A stretch of DNA of 64,000 nucleotides from Pogona vitticeps (Eukaryota > Chordata > Lepidosauria > Squamata > Agamidae). The notes below the pieces were generated by a model. It made no database searches. It saw nothing but the letters and a program-made list of their open reading frames with translations, and was not told the origin of the DNA. The position numbers were made by a program, and so were the translations under genes. Of the stretch, positions 36,211-48,800 are shown piece by piece. The DNA is taken from positions 379,501 to 443,500 of the forward strand of contig NC_135795.1 in the NCBI RefSeq assembly GCF_051106095.1, given 5' to 3'. Positions within the stretch are counted from its first letter, which is position 1; each line of letters opens with the position of its first letter.

Positions 36211-39200
36211 TCAACTCCCAGCCCAGAGGTCTTCATGGGGGAAATCCGTCACCTCTCCGACTTCACTGTGACTCTGCCCTTTCCGGGTGAACAGCAGCCG
36301 GTATCTCAGCCGCAAGGGAGCCTGGGGGAAAGGAAAGGAGGCAGAGATATTCAGCCCTCTGCTCTGCTGGCCTAGCCCCTTCTGACCAATATGGGCGGCC
36401 ATTCCCTGGCAGGAGTTCCCAGATAATGCCAGACTTTTCACCTTCCCAAAGCCCCAGGCAGCAGAGTCAGCCCCCCTCCCCCCCCCCCCCCGCTGTGGTG
36501 GAGGATGCAAGCCAAAAGCATCGAGAGACCCCCATTTGGGAAGGGCCACCCATGGCCCTCTCCGCCTCATGTCCATCATTTTTGCAAAACACAAGAAAGG
36601 GTCCACACCCCGTCAGCTGGCATGACAAAGCCTCTCCAGCCATCAGGGACAGGGAAACTTGCAGATATTAACACACCCACCCCATCCCCACCAATTGGTG
36701 TAGCCCGTGGGTGGGGATAACAGGAGACATATTCCATCATTACCCAAAAGCTGTCCCCACCCATGCCTGTTCTGAATTTTTCCTAGGCAGCCAGGCTGGT
36801 TCAGAGGACTCATTGGCAGCTACTCCCCCCACCCCTCCCCCACCCCCGATTCCTTGCCTGGTAGTTGCACAGAACAGCACTCCTGGGGTGCCAGCCACCC
36901 CCACACCCCCACCCCAATCCCAGGCATGTACCTTGCAAGGGTTGGCCAGCAGCAGGACTTGGGAGATCACCGTTGGGGGCAGCAGGGGGTTGAAGGCAGG
37001 CAGCTCTGAACCCGTGGCCGGCTGGAGCTTGACTGCCATGGACTGCCGTTCGTCGGCCACAAACGGAAGAGAGAGGAAGCGTTAGGAGCCCTGCCAGCGA
37101 CAGGCGGCGAGACTCGGCCCAGCTGCCTGTGGCTTCGGGAACAGGTGGAGGAAACTCTGCCTGTTTTTGCCCTTTTGCACCCCTAGACCCCCAACAGCCG
37201 GGGGGCTTTGCCTCTTTTGCCAGGCAGGCAAAATCACCCCACTTACCTTGGGGGCCGCGGTTTGAAACACAATGTTAGAGACAGGATGAGGGGCGGTGCT
37301 CAGCAGGGAGAGCACCAGCACCTTGGTGTCTGGGTGGCCGGGCACGGGGTCCCTGGAGAAGTGGAGCATGGCCTTCAGACCCTCCTTTTCGAAGACAGTG
37401 ACCGGCGGAAGTCTGCCTGGAGGGGCCCAAAGCAGCAAGGGTCAGCCCGGCAGCAGCCCCTGGCCTTTCCGTCTGCCAAGGGCAGCCTTTCCTCACGGCG
37501 GGGGTGGGGATGGGGGGGCTGCACAAAGGCCCAATGAACAGGCTCCCCCACTTCTTTTCCATGGGGCCACTCCCCTCCGTCTCCTCCTCTTTCTCCAGGC
37601 AAAAGGCGAGCGGCTTCAGCCAGGGGCTGCTCAAAGAGATTGCCCTCCCGCCCGCCCCCCCATCCTGAAGCAGACGGGCAACTGCCAGGGGCACCCCCAT
37701 AGGAGGCAGCCCTGCCAGTGAGGCTCAGTGACTGCAACTCCGTTCACAAGCTCTCCCCCCACGGTGGCCAAGGCCCCTCGTGGCTAGAAGCCAGGATGGC
37801 TACCAGGCGCCTCCATTCTCAGCGTCAGTCTGCAGGCCCATGGCCAAGGGGTGCACAAGGGGTGGTCTCCTCACGCTTGCGTCCACGGGAGCAGCTGGCT
37901 GACCCCTTGGGGGTGAACAGAACCCCTAGAGACCCAAGGGCCTCTTTCGGGGGCCCCTCCGGCCTCCGGGCTCTTCTGAGGTTCTCCGGTTAACGGGGCA
38001 GCAGCCAGGGCACCTGCTTGGCCCCCACCCCCCACTGCTTCCCCCCCCAATAACTTACTCAGCTTGATGGAGTCCAGTGGGACAAAAAGGTTTGCCAAGG
38101 ATGCCGGGTGGGTGGGTAGCAGGGATGGTACTTCAGGGCCCCCGCGTGGGAGTGAAGCGCCGGGCGGGGGGCTGTTGGGCAGACCTGGCAGAAAGAGAGG
38201 GTCAGTGGGAGAAGGTGACCTCTCACCACCCAGGGCAAGCGGAGTGCTGGCCTTCTGCAACACCAGCATTCGTTCTTGGCAGCAACGTCACCCCCTCCTT
38301 CCCCTCCTATTTTGCCTGTTCTTGGTGTCCCACCTGCAGGCGTGGAAGGAGAAACGGGAAGCCACCCAAAGGACGTACCAAGAGCCCCAGAGGAAGAAGC
38401 TGGGGAGATCCAGGAAGAGGCTCCTCCTGGGGAGCCCCAAACCTTCACCAGGCGCGGGCATGGATGGCTTGGGCCACCCCAAGAGCTCAGACTTTCCTTC
38501 AGAGGAGGGAGCCCCACAAGGGCTTGCTGGGTTTAAACTCAGGGCGCTGCTGTCACCCAGCTGGGAAGCTGCCTTGTGGCTTGGTTTTGACCTTACAGAG
38601 TGCTTGAGGCTGACGGAAAGGACCATCAGGAGAAGAAAAGAACAAGAGGAAGGAGGTGAGGGAGACCGGACCCTGTGCCTGGCGATCGGCCTTGGCCTCT
38701 CTCCGCTCCCGCCAGGGAGAACCGAGAAGGGACGCGCCGTCTCCCCGGAAAAGGGAGGAAACTCTCCCCACGCCCAGCACTGACCTGCTGCCGAGAGCAG
38801 CTCCTCATCGAGAGAGTGGGTGGAGGAGGCAGGGGACAGCGGCCCGCCTTGGGAGGGTGCCCGAGTGGCGTCGCCTTCCTGCCCCACAGTGGGAGCCCCG
38901 GAGGCCAAATCCAGATCGGAAAGGTCGATGAGTGGGAGGCTGCCTGCGCCATCCGGAGGAGGAGAGGGAGGCTGAGCTGAAAGGGAAGCCACCTTAGAAA
39001 GAGCCTCTTCTAGGCAGCAGCCAGCCAGCCTGGGGAGAAAGCTCTCCAAGATGCTTGCTCGCTTCCTCTTTTATTAGTTTTTATGATATTGAAATGCATA
39101 TTTTGTGTATCCCTTTTCTGCTGCCGCCGCCCCTCCAAACACCAGGCACAACAAAGAGATTAAAGTGATGAGCAACAGATGGGGAGCTGTCTTCCACGGC

Positions 39201-42200
39201 AGATCACAAACATTCTCTAGAACCAGAAAAGCCTACATTCCAGAACCAAGTGCAAAGAACGGGGGGCCCTTTGGAACTTCTTGCATATTTGACGCAATTA
39301 AATGCTCCTTTCCTAGAGAGCTAAACAGAAGGTGACGACGGAACGAGATCTTTCCTCCTCCCACCCAAAACAGGAGACCTTTCCACAGACAGCCCCGAAG
39401 TCTTGCACACGGTTCCCTAAACGCCAGGCAGGAAGGGCAGAGCTCCTCTTACCACCCTCGTCGGTGCCCACCAGCTGCTCGTACCGGCGGAGTCCCTGAA
39501 CAAGTCTGTCATTGGCCTGGAGAATCTCCACTACAAAAACAGGGGGAGAAAGAACTGCTACCGTGGACTTGGCCTCCATCCCTTCCCCCTGCCCCTAAAC
39601 CCCTCTGCAGAAGACCGGCCTTAACACGGATCCTGCGTGAAACAGGCCACATACAGAGGGCACCAACCCATCCGTGCCCAAATGTCCCACTCCCCGAGCC
39701 CTGTTTTGGCCCCACATTACCCAGAGCCACCTCATTCTCCACCGTTTCACTGGCCACTCGGAACAAGAGGGGCTTCAGCTTCTTACATCTGGCACGCAGG
39801 TCCTGGGGAGGGAGAAGGTCAGAGCCAAGGGGAAACATCACAGGCTGAGCCACACAGCCGCCGGCTCACACCCTGGGGAGGTGTGGGTGTGCTTGTTTTC
39901 TCCTTTCAAACTTAAGGCAAACATCTCAGGATAAGCTGCAGGGTGCTCAGCATCCATCTGGGGGTCCAGACCCTGAACCTAATGAAGCCCTGGCCACAGT
40001 GATGTGCAGGGCACATAAAGGCTGGAGTGTATGAAGCCACAGGGCTCTTTCTATGCTCCAGAGACCCTCCCCTCTCCCCACCTGCAGGAGAAAGAGGCCC
40101 CTGCCAAGCCACTGCTCTTCTTGGGAGCCCCCCTCCCCCTGGGGGGGATGGCAAAGGCAAGACTGCCCCCCTCCATTGAGGCCTTCCAGAGCGCCCACAG
40201 GGACACGTTCCATACAGATCTGTCCAGGACCGTCCAAACCGGTCTGGGAGAGGGCTTTACCTGCAGGGCCTCCAGGGAAGGCTTGGGGCTCCTTGCTCCT
40301 GACCTGGCCTGGTAGTGGCTCAGCATCTCCTCCAGGGCCTTCGCTGTATCGTGCGCTTCCTTAACAGCATTTGTCCGCCTAGATGCCTTGGCCGATCTCT
40401 CCTGTTCCTGCACGAGGCCTGAGGGGGCTCAGGATAAGGGCCATTTGCTCAAGCCCTTCCCTGGCCACAACCCACAAGGTGGACCTCATAATTGAGCTGC
40501 GGGAATGCAAACCTTGGGGGGGGGAGAGAACCAAACCCACCCACCCTGAGCCAACCTTCCTGCCTCTCGCCCATCAGCCATCCCCAAAGACACCAGCTGA
40601 TGCCATCATCTGCAAGTCATCTTGGGGTCCCTGAAAGATGACTGGCCTCAGGGGTCTGCAGCAGCCCCCTTCGTCAAATGCACACCCACCTCTTGGATTA
40701 ACCCTTTGATCAGCCTGTTGGCTGCCTGCAGGTCTTCATGATTTTTGCTTTTCAGGAGCTTCGCTAAAAGCTGCAGAAGAAAAGAAAGAAGAAAACCCAG
40801 CTAGAAGCATCATGCAAAATCCACTTGGATATGGATGCTTTGTGTGTGAACAGCCCCATTGTGCTGTGGAATTGGTCGGTGCTTGCCAGCCACTGGCATG
40901 TTTCATCCCTAGACCAGGGTCCTGTTCAACCAGCTGGCTGGCCAGCCTTCCTGTGGGATGCTCCGTTCTACTCCCAGGTCTTCTCTCAACAACCATATTC
41001 CACAGCTGCCGTGCACACCAGCTTCACTCTGGGTGTTTTTAGGGGTGACGGTTTAGTGTGTTTCTCAAAGACCTCCTGTCTTTTGTGATGCGAGGGGATG
41101 CTGATAGGAGGGGGAGACAAAGGAAAACGAGGACATGGGGAAGGGCGGCTGCCCTAACATGATCCCAAGGAAGGGAACGTTACCTGGGCTTTCTCGTGAT
41201 CAGCATCAAAAATGGAACTAGCTGGTCTTGGAGAAGGTGGGGGTAAAATTCTGTCTTCCAGCAGTTTGGGATCTTGCTTCACAATTCCTGAAAGAAAGGT
41301 TATAACTACATATGACACACCCAGAGGTCCCCAAAAGTTTGGCCAGCCTCCAAGATAATACATCAAAGGCAAGAAACCCACAAGATCCAGTGAACAAGTC
41401 GACCCCGTCCAGAATACGGAGATCATAAACGAGCCATCTTGCACATCTGGTCCCTCTGTGTCTTTGCAGCATTGAAAGGAAAATTAAAGTGTGTGTGTGT
41501 GGGGGGAACCATAGGGGCAGAGCTGTGCATCTCTGGGTCAGCCTGGGCAGCCAAACCGCGCACCCCTTGAGCGGCAGTTCCCTGCTTCCCAGTGAGTTTG
41601 CATTTCAGGTACTGGGAAACGTCTTGCCCTCAGGCCCTACAAGATCCCTTAGGGAAAGGTTAGGGGTCAATAAGCACTCGCTGGACAAGCGCAGTTCCTT
41701 CTGAGAGGGTTTCCCGGACAAAAAAGAAGAAGAAGAAGCAGAAGAGGGAAAGAGAAAGAGACGAGGAGGGAGAGAGAGAGAGAGAGGCGCCCGCCTGCAT
41801 CCGCAGAGCCCAGAAGCCTCGTGAGAAAACGGAGCGTCAGGGCATTCGCTCAGCAGGCTTGCGGTTGGAGGCAGCCGCTGTGGAGCGGCATGTGACTGTG
41901 TGGGGGGGGGTGGGGGGGTGGGAGGCCGACAAGGCAGAGAAGCCAGTGAAGGGGAACCTTGTTTCTTCAGCATTTGATAAGCATCTCGGATTTTCACTTC
42001 CTGAGGAAACCAGACCGTCCAGCTGAACAGCAGCTCAACGATGCGAGCCTTGACTTTCTCGGTGGACCACTCTCCGAGATACTGCAAAGCCCAAAGCAAA
42101 GGAGGTCATGGCGGGGGGGGGGGGAGAGGAGGGGGCACAGCAGCCCCCCAAGAGCGGACCCCACCCCCACCCCACTTGACCCGGAAAGCAAACCCACATA

Positions 42201-43655
42201 GATGGGGCAGAGGCTTGCAGTCTCATCATCCGCAAGGAAAGCCTGGGCCCTCGCCCTCGCGGACCTCCGCTCCCACGGGCCACCCCTCCTCTCCCAATCA
42301 CTGGTTGCCCTCTTATCTGCTTGCGAGCCAGATTTTACTCTGTGCTGAGGCTCAGCTGACTGTCTGTGGAGGGCGGGCAGTCCAGTTAAGAGTCACGGGG
42401 CACAGACCAGGCTGACTTCCTCTTCAGGCGTGGCGCCTCCAGGAAGGATCAGGCCCCTCACAACAGGTCCAGGGGGACCTCAGAGAAAGAGTAGCCTGCC
42501 TCTACCTTGGTTCCCATTTTCTCCTCGTCCTCCCGGGTTTGGCTCCACCACCACCCCATTTGTGCCTGACTGGTGAGGTGGGGGGAGAAAAGACACCCTT
42601 TCCAGCTGCCCCCAGGCTCCCCTTCCTCAGCACAGCCGGGCTCCAGACCTACCTTGGGGGAGAGGACCTTGATCAATGCATTCAAGAAACGGAACTTGCC
42701 CATTTCATGGTGAAAGTTTTCCCCACAGTTATTCACACACACCTCCAGGACCTGGAAGGGAAGAAGGAAGGGGCAAAGCTCAGCCTGAACCCCAAATGGG
42801 AGTTCCTGCCGTCTACAACCCTGGAACGCTGGGATTCCTGATATCCGGAGCGCCGTAAACAGACAGGCCAGAGGCAAGCCCCTCTCTGGAACGGCATGCC
42901 CCAAACCTGGGGGTCTCCCAAGGGACTGGCATTCAGGGGTGGGGTGGGGGGACATGCATGCATGCTTGCCTCCCCACCAGGAACACCTCCTGCCCAGGGT
43001 TACAGCCCCACCAGCTGCCCTGCCTTTGCTCACACAAGGAAGAGTGGAACAAGGACACGGAGCGCCGCCAGGGGATGTTCCTCCCTCGCCATACCCTGGA
43101 AGCTACAGCAGCCCCCCCCCCCCCACACACACACACACACAAAGTGCAGTCACACTTACGGTGAGCGCATGGAGCGCCTCTGCCTCCTGTGGCGATTGGA
43201 TCTTATGCTCCAGCAACCTCAGAGCAGCCAGGGGGCTGGGGGGGGGGGAATGAGACAAACCAGGCCAGGCACATTAAAATCAGTCCACGTGTCAAACATC
43301 ACAACCAGCAAAGGGGAGCCGGGGAGGGCTTGGTCCCTTACCCCTGGGGGTCTCTGTTGACCTCCTCACTGAACCTCTGGATGCCTTCCCAGTTCTCTTC
43401 GGGGCTCCCGGGGTCGGTGGCCTCCTCTGTGGAGGGAGAGAAGGCGGGGAGAGTCACGCCCCAACCCGAGCAACGACCCACCGGCCCACGGGCAGGACAG
43501 GGGGCCAACCGGGCCAGCCCCACATTTCCCCCTTTCCAGGAGCCCACAAAAGAGAGAGAAGCAGCCGGGGGAGGGGGCCTCTCAGATCCGAAGACCCCCT
43601 TCGGGCACCCCGGCCAAAGGCAGCGGGACGGGCGCCGCTCCTCCTTTCTTTAGGA

Positions 43656-43687
<32 letters not shown>

Positions 43688-44447
43688 GGAAAGCCCGCAG
43701 AACCGAGCCACCGACCCCCGGCCAAGGGGCGCCGCGGCGGCTGGCAGGCTTCCATCCCTCCCGGGGCGTCCCCAAAGGCGGCACCGGGGCCCTCCATCCG
43801 CGCGGCCGGCTCCGGGCGAACGTCCCGAGGCGAAGGCGGAGGCAAGCGGGCGGCGAAAGGGCTGGGAGCCCCGAGGAGCCCTTCTCTCTCTTCACCCCCC
43901 CCCGGTCGGACGCGCCTCTCGGTTCCCGGCCCGAGGGGGCGGCCCCGGGACTTCCGCCAGGAGCCCTCGCTCGCTGCTCGGCGGCCCCTTCGGAGCCCGG
44001 GACGCCCGCCGCCGGGCTGGCCCCGAGGGAGGGCGGCGGCCGGGGCGCCGCGGGCGTCGAACGAGAGCCAGCCCGCGAGCACGGGGGTGGGAGGGTGTGG
44101 GGGGGCTCCAGGCCAAGGGGCGCCCGCCTCCGCCGCCGGGCTCCCGGGAGGGCGAGGGGTCTCCCCCGCACAAACCGAGAGGCGGGCGCGGGCAGAGCGA
44201 GCGAGCCGACGCCGGGGAGAAGGCGCCGGATCCCCCCCCCCCCAAAAGGAGCCGGCCGGGGCCAGAGCGAGCCCTCCGAGCCGGCGCGCCTTCCCGGGCG
44301 GGTCTGGGGGCCCAGAGGGGTGGAAGGCTGGCGGGGCCCCCTGCCTGCCTGCCTGCCTGCCGCCCCGCCCGCCTGCCCGCCGGCGCGGCACTCACGCAGC
44401 AAGCGCTCCAGCGCCCCCGGGCAAGAAGCCGCCCGCCCCGCCGCCAT
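36211..44447 (-). CDS. GGA2: ADP-ribosylation factor-binding protein GGA2
   Basis: GGA2 is a monomeric clathrin adaptor that sorts DXXLL cargo such as mannose-6-phosphate receptors at the trans-Golgi network. Exons in transcript order: 44447-44396, 43426-43342, 43235-43160, 42751-42653, 42081-41958, 41287-41184, 40770-40690, 40407-40261, 39802-39721, 39530-39453, 38976-38785, 38184-38059, 37416-37247, 37042-36932, 36321-36211. They give 545 residues with consistent phases. Domains in order: VHS (about 10-150), GAT (about 165-300, ARF-GTP and ubiquitin binding), a hinge with the clathrin box LIDLS (325-329), and GAE ear (about 418-545). The ATG at 44447 has a strong context (GCCATGG) and the N terminus MAAGRAAS resembles human MAATAVAA. 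Human is 613 residues; the shortfall lies in the hinge, where an exon may be lost or missed. The hinge also has DEELL (366-370). GGA1 or GGA3 is less likely because COG7 and EARS2 flank it as in human GGA2. The donor at 41957 (AAG|GTTCCC) is weak. Confidence 0.93.
43655..43686. repeat. (AGGC)n repeat in GGA2 intron 1
   Basis: About eight tandem AGGC units. A related CTGC array lies at about 44339-44361, close to the first exon. Confidence 0.9.
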
Positions 44448-44650
44448 GGCCGTCGCTGCCGCCGCCGCCTCTTCCGCCTTCGCTGCCGCCCCTCCGAGGG
44501 CGGAGAGACCAGCAGCCCTTCGCCTCCCTCCTTCCCCCGCCCCGCTGGCCCCGGCTGAAGGGGGCCTGGCCATGACAGCGGGCGCCTGCCTGGGGCCAGA
44601 CAATCCGACCCCCCCCCCCGTTCCTCTCCGTCTTGCCCGGAGGAGCAGCC
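44448..44650 (-). promoter_or_regulatory. GGA2 CpG-island promoter
   Basis: Very GC- and CpG-rich sequence surrounds and precedes the GGA2 start codon and extends into its first intron (about 43.6-44.6 kb). No TATA box is visible. In-frame upstream codons remain open to about 44603, so a longer N terminus cannot be ruled out. Confidence 0.55.
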
Positions 44651-44670
44651 CTGGGAACCTCGGAATTGCC

Positions 44671-44790
44671 CTGCGCTGGATCAGGCCAAGGGCCCCTCTA
44701 GTCCAGCCTCTGTACCCCCCCCCCGCCCCTGCATCTGGCCTTTGGAGGTCCCTTCCTTGGAAGCCAGGGATTATTCATCCCCACCAGGGC
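44671..44790 (+). repeat. Interspersed repeat fragment (reptile-type)
   Basis: The wording CTGGATCAGGCCAAGGGCCC followed by TCTAGTCCAGCC matches a phrase common in interspersed repeats of reptile genomes. I cannot assign the family with certainty. It lies between the GGA2 promoter and the EARS2 3' end. Confidence 0.45.
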
Positions 44791-45042
44791 TTGTAACCCA
44801 GAGGGGGTGGACTTTTTGACCCTCCACCCACCCCTTCTCCCACTTGTTTGAGTGTGAGCGCTCCCTGCCATCCGCAGAGGCAGGTTGCCTTGGACCTCCT
44901 GGCTCTTGGGACAGCTGTGCCCACACATCCCTTCCATGGCTTGGTTGGGCTTCTCTTGAAGGCATGCAGGTCTCCCCACCCCACCCCCGCCTCCACCCAC
45001 AACCACCACAAGGACCACATCTGCCGTTTTTAAAAGCAGCCA

Positions 45043-45048
45043 TTTATT
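45043..45048 (-). terminator. Possible distal EARS2 polyadenylation signal
   Basis: TTTATT on the plus strand reads AATAAA on the EARS2 strand, 817 bases past the stop codon. It could serve a longer 3' UTR. Confidence 0.4.
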
Positions 45049-45571
45049 AGAAGCTCCTGGCCACGGTGTGGACCCCCAATATCAGCTCATTTGCTGTCAG
45101 CCTGGCAGTTCAAAAGAGTCGACTGGGACGTGTCATCAAGGGAGCAAAGGAATGCTTGCAAAGACGGGACAGGCTCCCCCCCCACTACATTTTCTTAAGG
45201 GAAAGAACAGCCACACAGACAGATGAGGAGGGGTCCAGAGAAGCAGGGTCCTCCCCTGCCTCTCCCCCTTTCAGGACAGAAGGCACCGCCCCCCCATCCC
45301 CAGACAGTCACACCTGCCACCTGCAGGGGGTTCTGCTCCCTCCACCTCAGGCAGGAAGATGACACGGCTCCCTCCCCAAAGGTCCCCTTGGCCTCTTGGC
45401 TCCCAGCTGCCTCCTGGAGCACCTCCCAAAGAACCTGCCATTCAGAGACCGCCATGGCCCATTAACATCCGGCTGCCAAAAAAAAAAATGCCCCATAATA
45501 CCATTGCGGCCGCACGGCTGCAGGGAAACCGCCTGCACTGGCTCTTCAGATCAAGGCAGCCATTCCCTTTC

Positions 45572-45577
45572 TTTATT
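45572..45577 (-). terminator. EARS2 proximal polyadenylation signal
   Basis: TTTATT on the plus strand gives AATAAA on the EARS2 strand, 288 bases past the stop codon; the first canonical signal after the gene. Confidence 0.6.
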
Positions 45578-45671
45578 AACACCGTCTTGCGCAATCCTCA
45601 AAGCAGCTGATGCCACCCTTGGCAAGTGTCTGCCAGTCTCCGAAGCCACCCCCTGCTTCCCAAAAGCGGTG

Positions 45672-45699
<28 letters not shown>
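45672..45699. repeat. (CT)n microsatellite in EARS2 3' UTR
   Basis: A pure CT array lies between the EARS2 stop and its proximal polyadenylation signal, so the transcript would carry an (AG)n tract. Confidence 0.9.
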
Positions 45700-45702
<3 letters not shown>

Positions 45703-45864
45703 GCCTTCTTTTCCACACTGGGGGTTTGCAGGCTTTCTGGAGACCTCCACACATGCTCCGTTGCAGTTCCGTTTGGAAACAGCCGACATTACGGTGTGAT
45801 CTCTCTGGACCAGGTGCTGCCCCCATTGCTCATTGTGTCTCTCTCCTCCCTCCTCAAAAGCTGG

Positions 45865-48800
45865 TCAACAACAGAGCGCCCTTCGTATCCGCGCAGAGGC
45901 CTCTTGGAATCCCAACGACACCATGATTTCCGCCACGCTGGGCCCCTCCTGAAACAGACAGGGGTGTAAAGGCATAAAGCAGCTGGCACGGAGGAGAGGC
46001 GGGCCTTTGCTGTTCAATAGTTTCCCCCTCCCTAGTTGGGGATGGGTGGCCTCTACGACAGCCGCCTCGCCAGCTTTGGGAGAGCACTCAAACGCACTGG
46101 GGACTGATCCCGAGGAGGGAGATCGCAAGCAGCTCTTGGGCGTGCCCACGTTCTGAGCTCCCTGGTGCAGGGAATGGCTTTTTTCAGAGCAACCACCCAT
46201 GCGAACGCTGACTCCCCTCTGGTACCTTCCTGGTCTGTGTTTGTCTGTATGTGTCAGGCTCAGGGGCTCGTTTCAGCCCCTGCTCTTATGAATGGGCAGC
46301 CCATCACTGCCCTTGATGCCCATTGCAGGTGGACCATTTTGGGCACCATTTTGGACCCATTCGCAGAAATAAAATTGGTCTGTGCGTGTGTGTGTTTTGG
46401 ATAATGGATTCAACCAAACCCTGGGACTGCCACCAGGAAGGCCTTTTTGCAGATCAAGGCTTGGGGCAGGGACCCACCTGCTGCCCACTGAGCGCCAGGC
46501 GCAGGAGCTTCATCATGCGGCTGTACTGGGTGCCTCCGATTTGCGCATGCAGCTGCCTCAAGTCGCCGTTCAGCTCTTCGGGGCTCGGGACTGACGCCCG
46601 ACCCTCCAGCAGCCTTGGGAGCAAGAGAAGGAATGCGGTCAGCTCACAGGACAGGAAGGAATGCCCAGCAGCCACCTCAGCAGGTGGGGAACCGAAGCCC
46701 ATTGAGTGGCCACAAGCGGCCCTGAAGATGCTCCGTGGGTGACGGGGGGCCTGCGGGCGTCCTCGTGAGGTCCAAGCCATTCTTTCCCATTTGGGAGACA
46801 GGAGGCACCACAAAAGCGCTTGGAAGCTGCCCTCCTGCCCCACACAAGGATGGACCCAGACAAGGCGATCCTCCTTGAAATGCGAACGCCCCGGGGGCAT
46901 CACGGAAATTGTCCCCAAAGGGGAAGAAGGGGAACCCTCCCCCGGCCCAACGTCAAGGCAGAGCTCACCCCGGCCCCAAGATGGCTCACCTCAGGACCTG
47001 CCTTCCGATCTCCTCCGCCTGGGCTGACACGGCCTGTAGCTCCTCGGGCGGCACAGAGGGCCGGATCCACAGGAAGGAATAACTGGGCGACACCAAGTCC
47101 TTCAGACGCCTGACGTGGCCCTGAGGAGAAAGGAGTACTGAGGATCACAGGATCCATCTCCGGTTGCTCCCCTAACGCTGCAGGAGCCACGTCTCTTCAG
47201 AAGGCAGCCGGCACCAAACGCGCTGGAGCCCAGAGGCGCCCTCTTCGGCGGCGGAGCTGCACTGTCTCACCCAGAGACTGAAATATTGGGGGGGGGGGGG
47301 CACGAAGGTCACCCGACCGGGAGGGGTCAGCAGGAAGGCCTGTCGGGCCACTAGGCTTACCTGTCTCAGCAAGAGCACCTGCTCCACGTAGCTCTTCTCG
47401 AGAACCCCCCGGTCCACCAGCTGGCCGCCATAGGCCTGCTCCACAGAAGCCTGCAGCTCTGCCACAAGATCTTGCCGCAAGCTCTCGTCCCTGATCCGCC
47501 GGGAGAGGTGGAGCCTGTGCAAAAAGTCTCATCAGCTGGCAGCCAAGAGAGGTGGGACACCTTCAAACGTGACACCCCTGGCCAAGATGAAATGCTGCAC
47601 GAAAACTAATCCGCCGCTGGGAAGGCCTTTGAGGTGCCTCACTGGTGACCAGGAGCTACAATCCCAGCCCAAACCTTCCCAGTCCAAAGGGGCCCCACCT
47701 CCTCCGCCATTCTGCCAGAGCCCTGACCCAAAAAGAGGCACACACAGACCCCTCTTAGGGAGGTGCCGAGCCGCACAGAAACGCTGACGCCCTCCTGGGG
47801 GAAGCGACTGTTCCTTTTCCCTCTGGGTCCCTGAAAGGGAAGGAAATGAAGGGATGGAAACCTGGGGAGGCTTTGGGGCAGGAAGGAGGAGGCCAAAGGG
47901 AACCCAAGCCAGGGGCAGATGGGGAAATGAAGGGAAACTGGCTCCTGAACATGGCAGGGAGCTCCGCGAGGCATGAACACAAAGCAGGCCACTCTGGATG
48001 AAAAGGATTTGCAGCTCAGCTGTGCCTCAGGGAGGCATACCACACTCCTCTGGTTCTCTACCTGTTGAACTCAGAAAGCTTCTGAAGGTCCAGCAGAGCT
48101 GAGTGCCTCTCCAGTCTGCCTGCATCAAACTCCTCCACCAGCTCCTCCAGTGTCCTCCCCATCCGGTTCTCTGCAAAACAGACGGAAAGGCCCCCCCACA
48201 GAGCTCGCACTGGGTGGCCACCTCCAGTTCTCAAGGCAGTTTATAACATATGGGCTTCCTAACAGCCCCAACCTTATTCCTCACTTCTCCTAAGAGCAGA
48301 GCAAGGGGTGGGGGTGGCTGCTGCAGAAGGGAGGTATGATCTTGCAACCCAGGGTGGGAATCTGCCCAAGCACCAAGCACCCCAAGAGCATGGGAGCGGG
48401 GGCACCTAGAGCGAAGGATGAAAAGGCTCGGAAGAAAAGATTCACAGCAAAGCAAGCTTAGCAGGTCTGAGAACAACCAAGGAAGAACTCAGCTAAGGGG
48501 AGCGGGGGGGGGGGGGAGGCCGAGGTCCAATTCTCTTGCCTTGTCTGTGCCAAGGAGGGGGAGCAAGACACAAATCATTTCGTAAGCCAACTACCAGCTG
48601 AACTGGGGAGTTTACGCTCATCAAACCATTCCCCAGAGGAATCAAAGGTCCAGCTTGCCCACCTCGTTACCTGCAAATCCCGAGCCGCAGTTTGTTATCA
48701 GGTCCAGCAGGGCCTCGGGCAAGAAGCCGTCCTGAGCAAACTGCTCGACAAAAATGTCCCCCTGCCTCTTGGACAGCTTGCTGCCGTCTTTGTTCAGGAG

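Noticed and set aside
43582-44603. Long minus-strand frames through GGA2 exon 1 and intron 1
   Set aside because: Only the 17 codons at 44447-44396 are supported as coding; the rest is CpG-island intron read through in a stop-poor composition.
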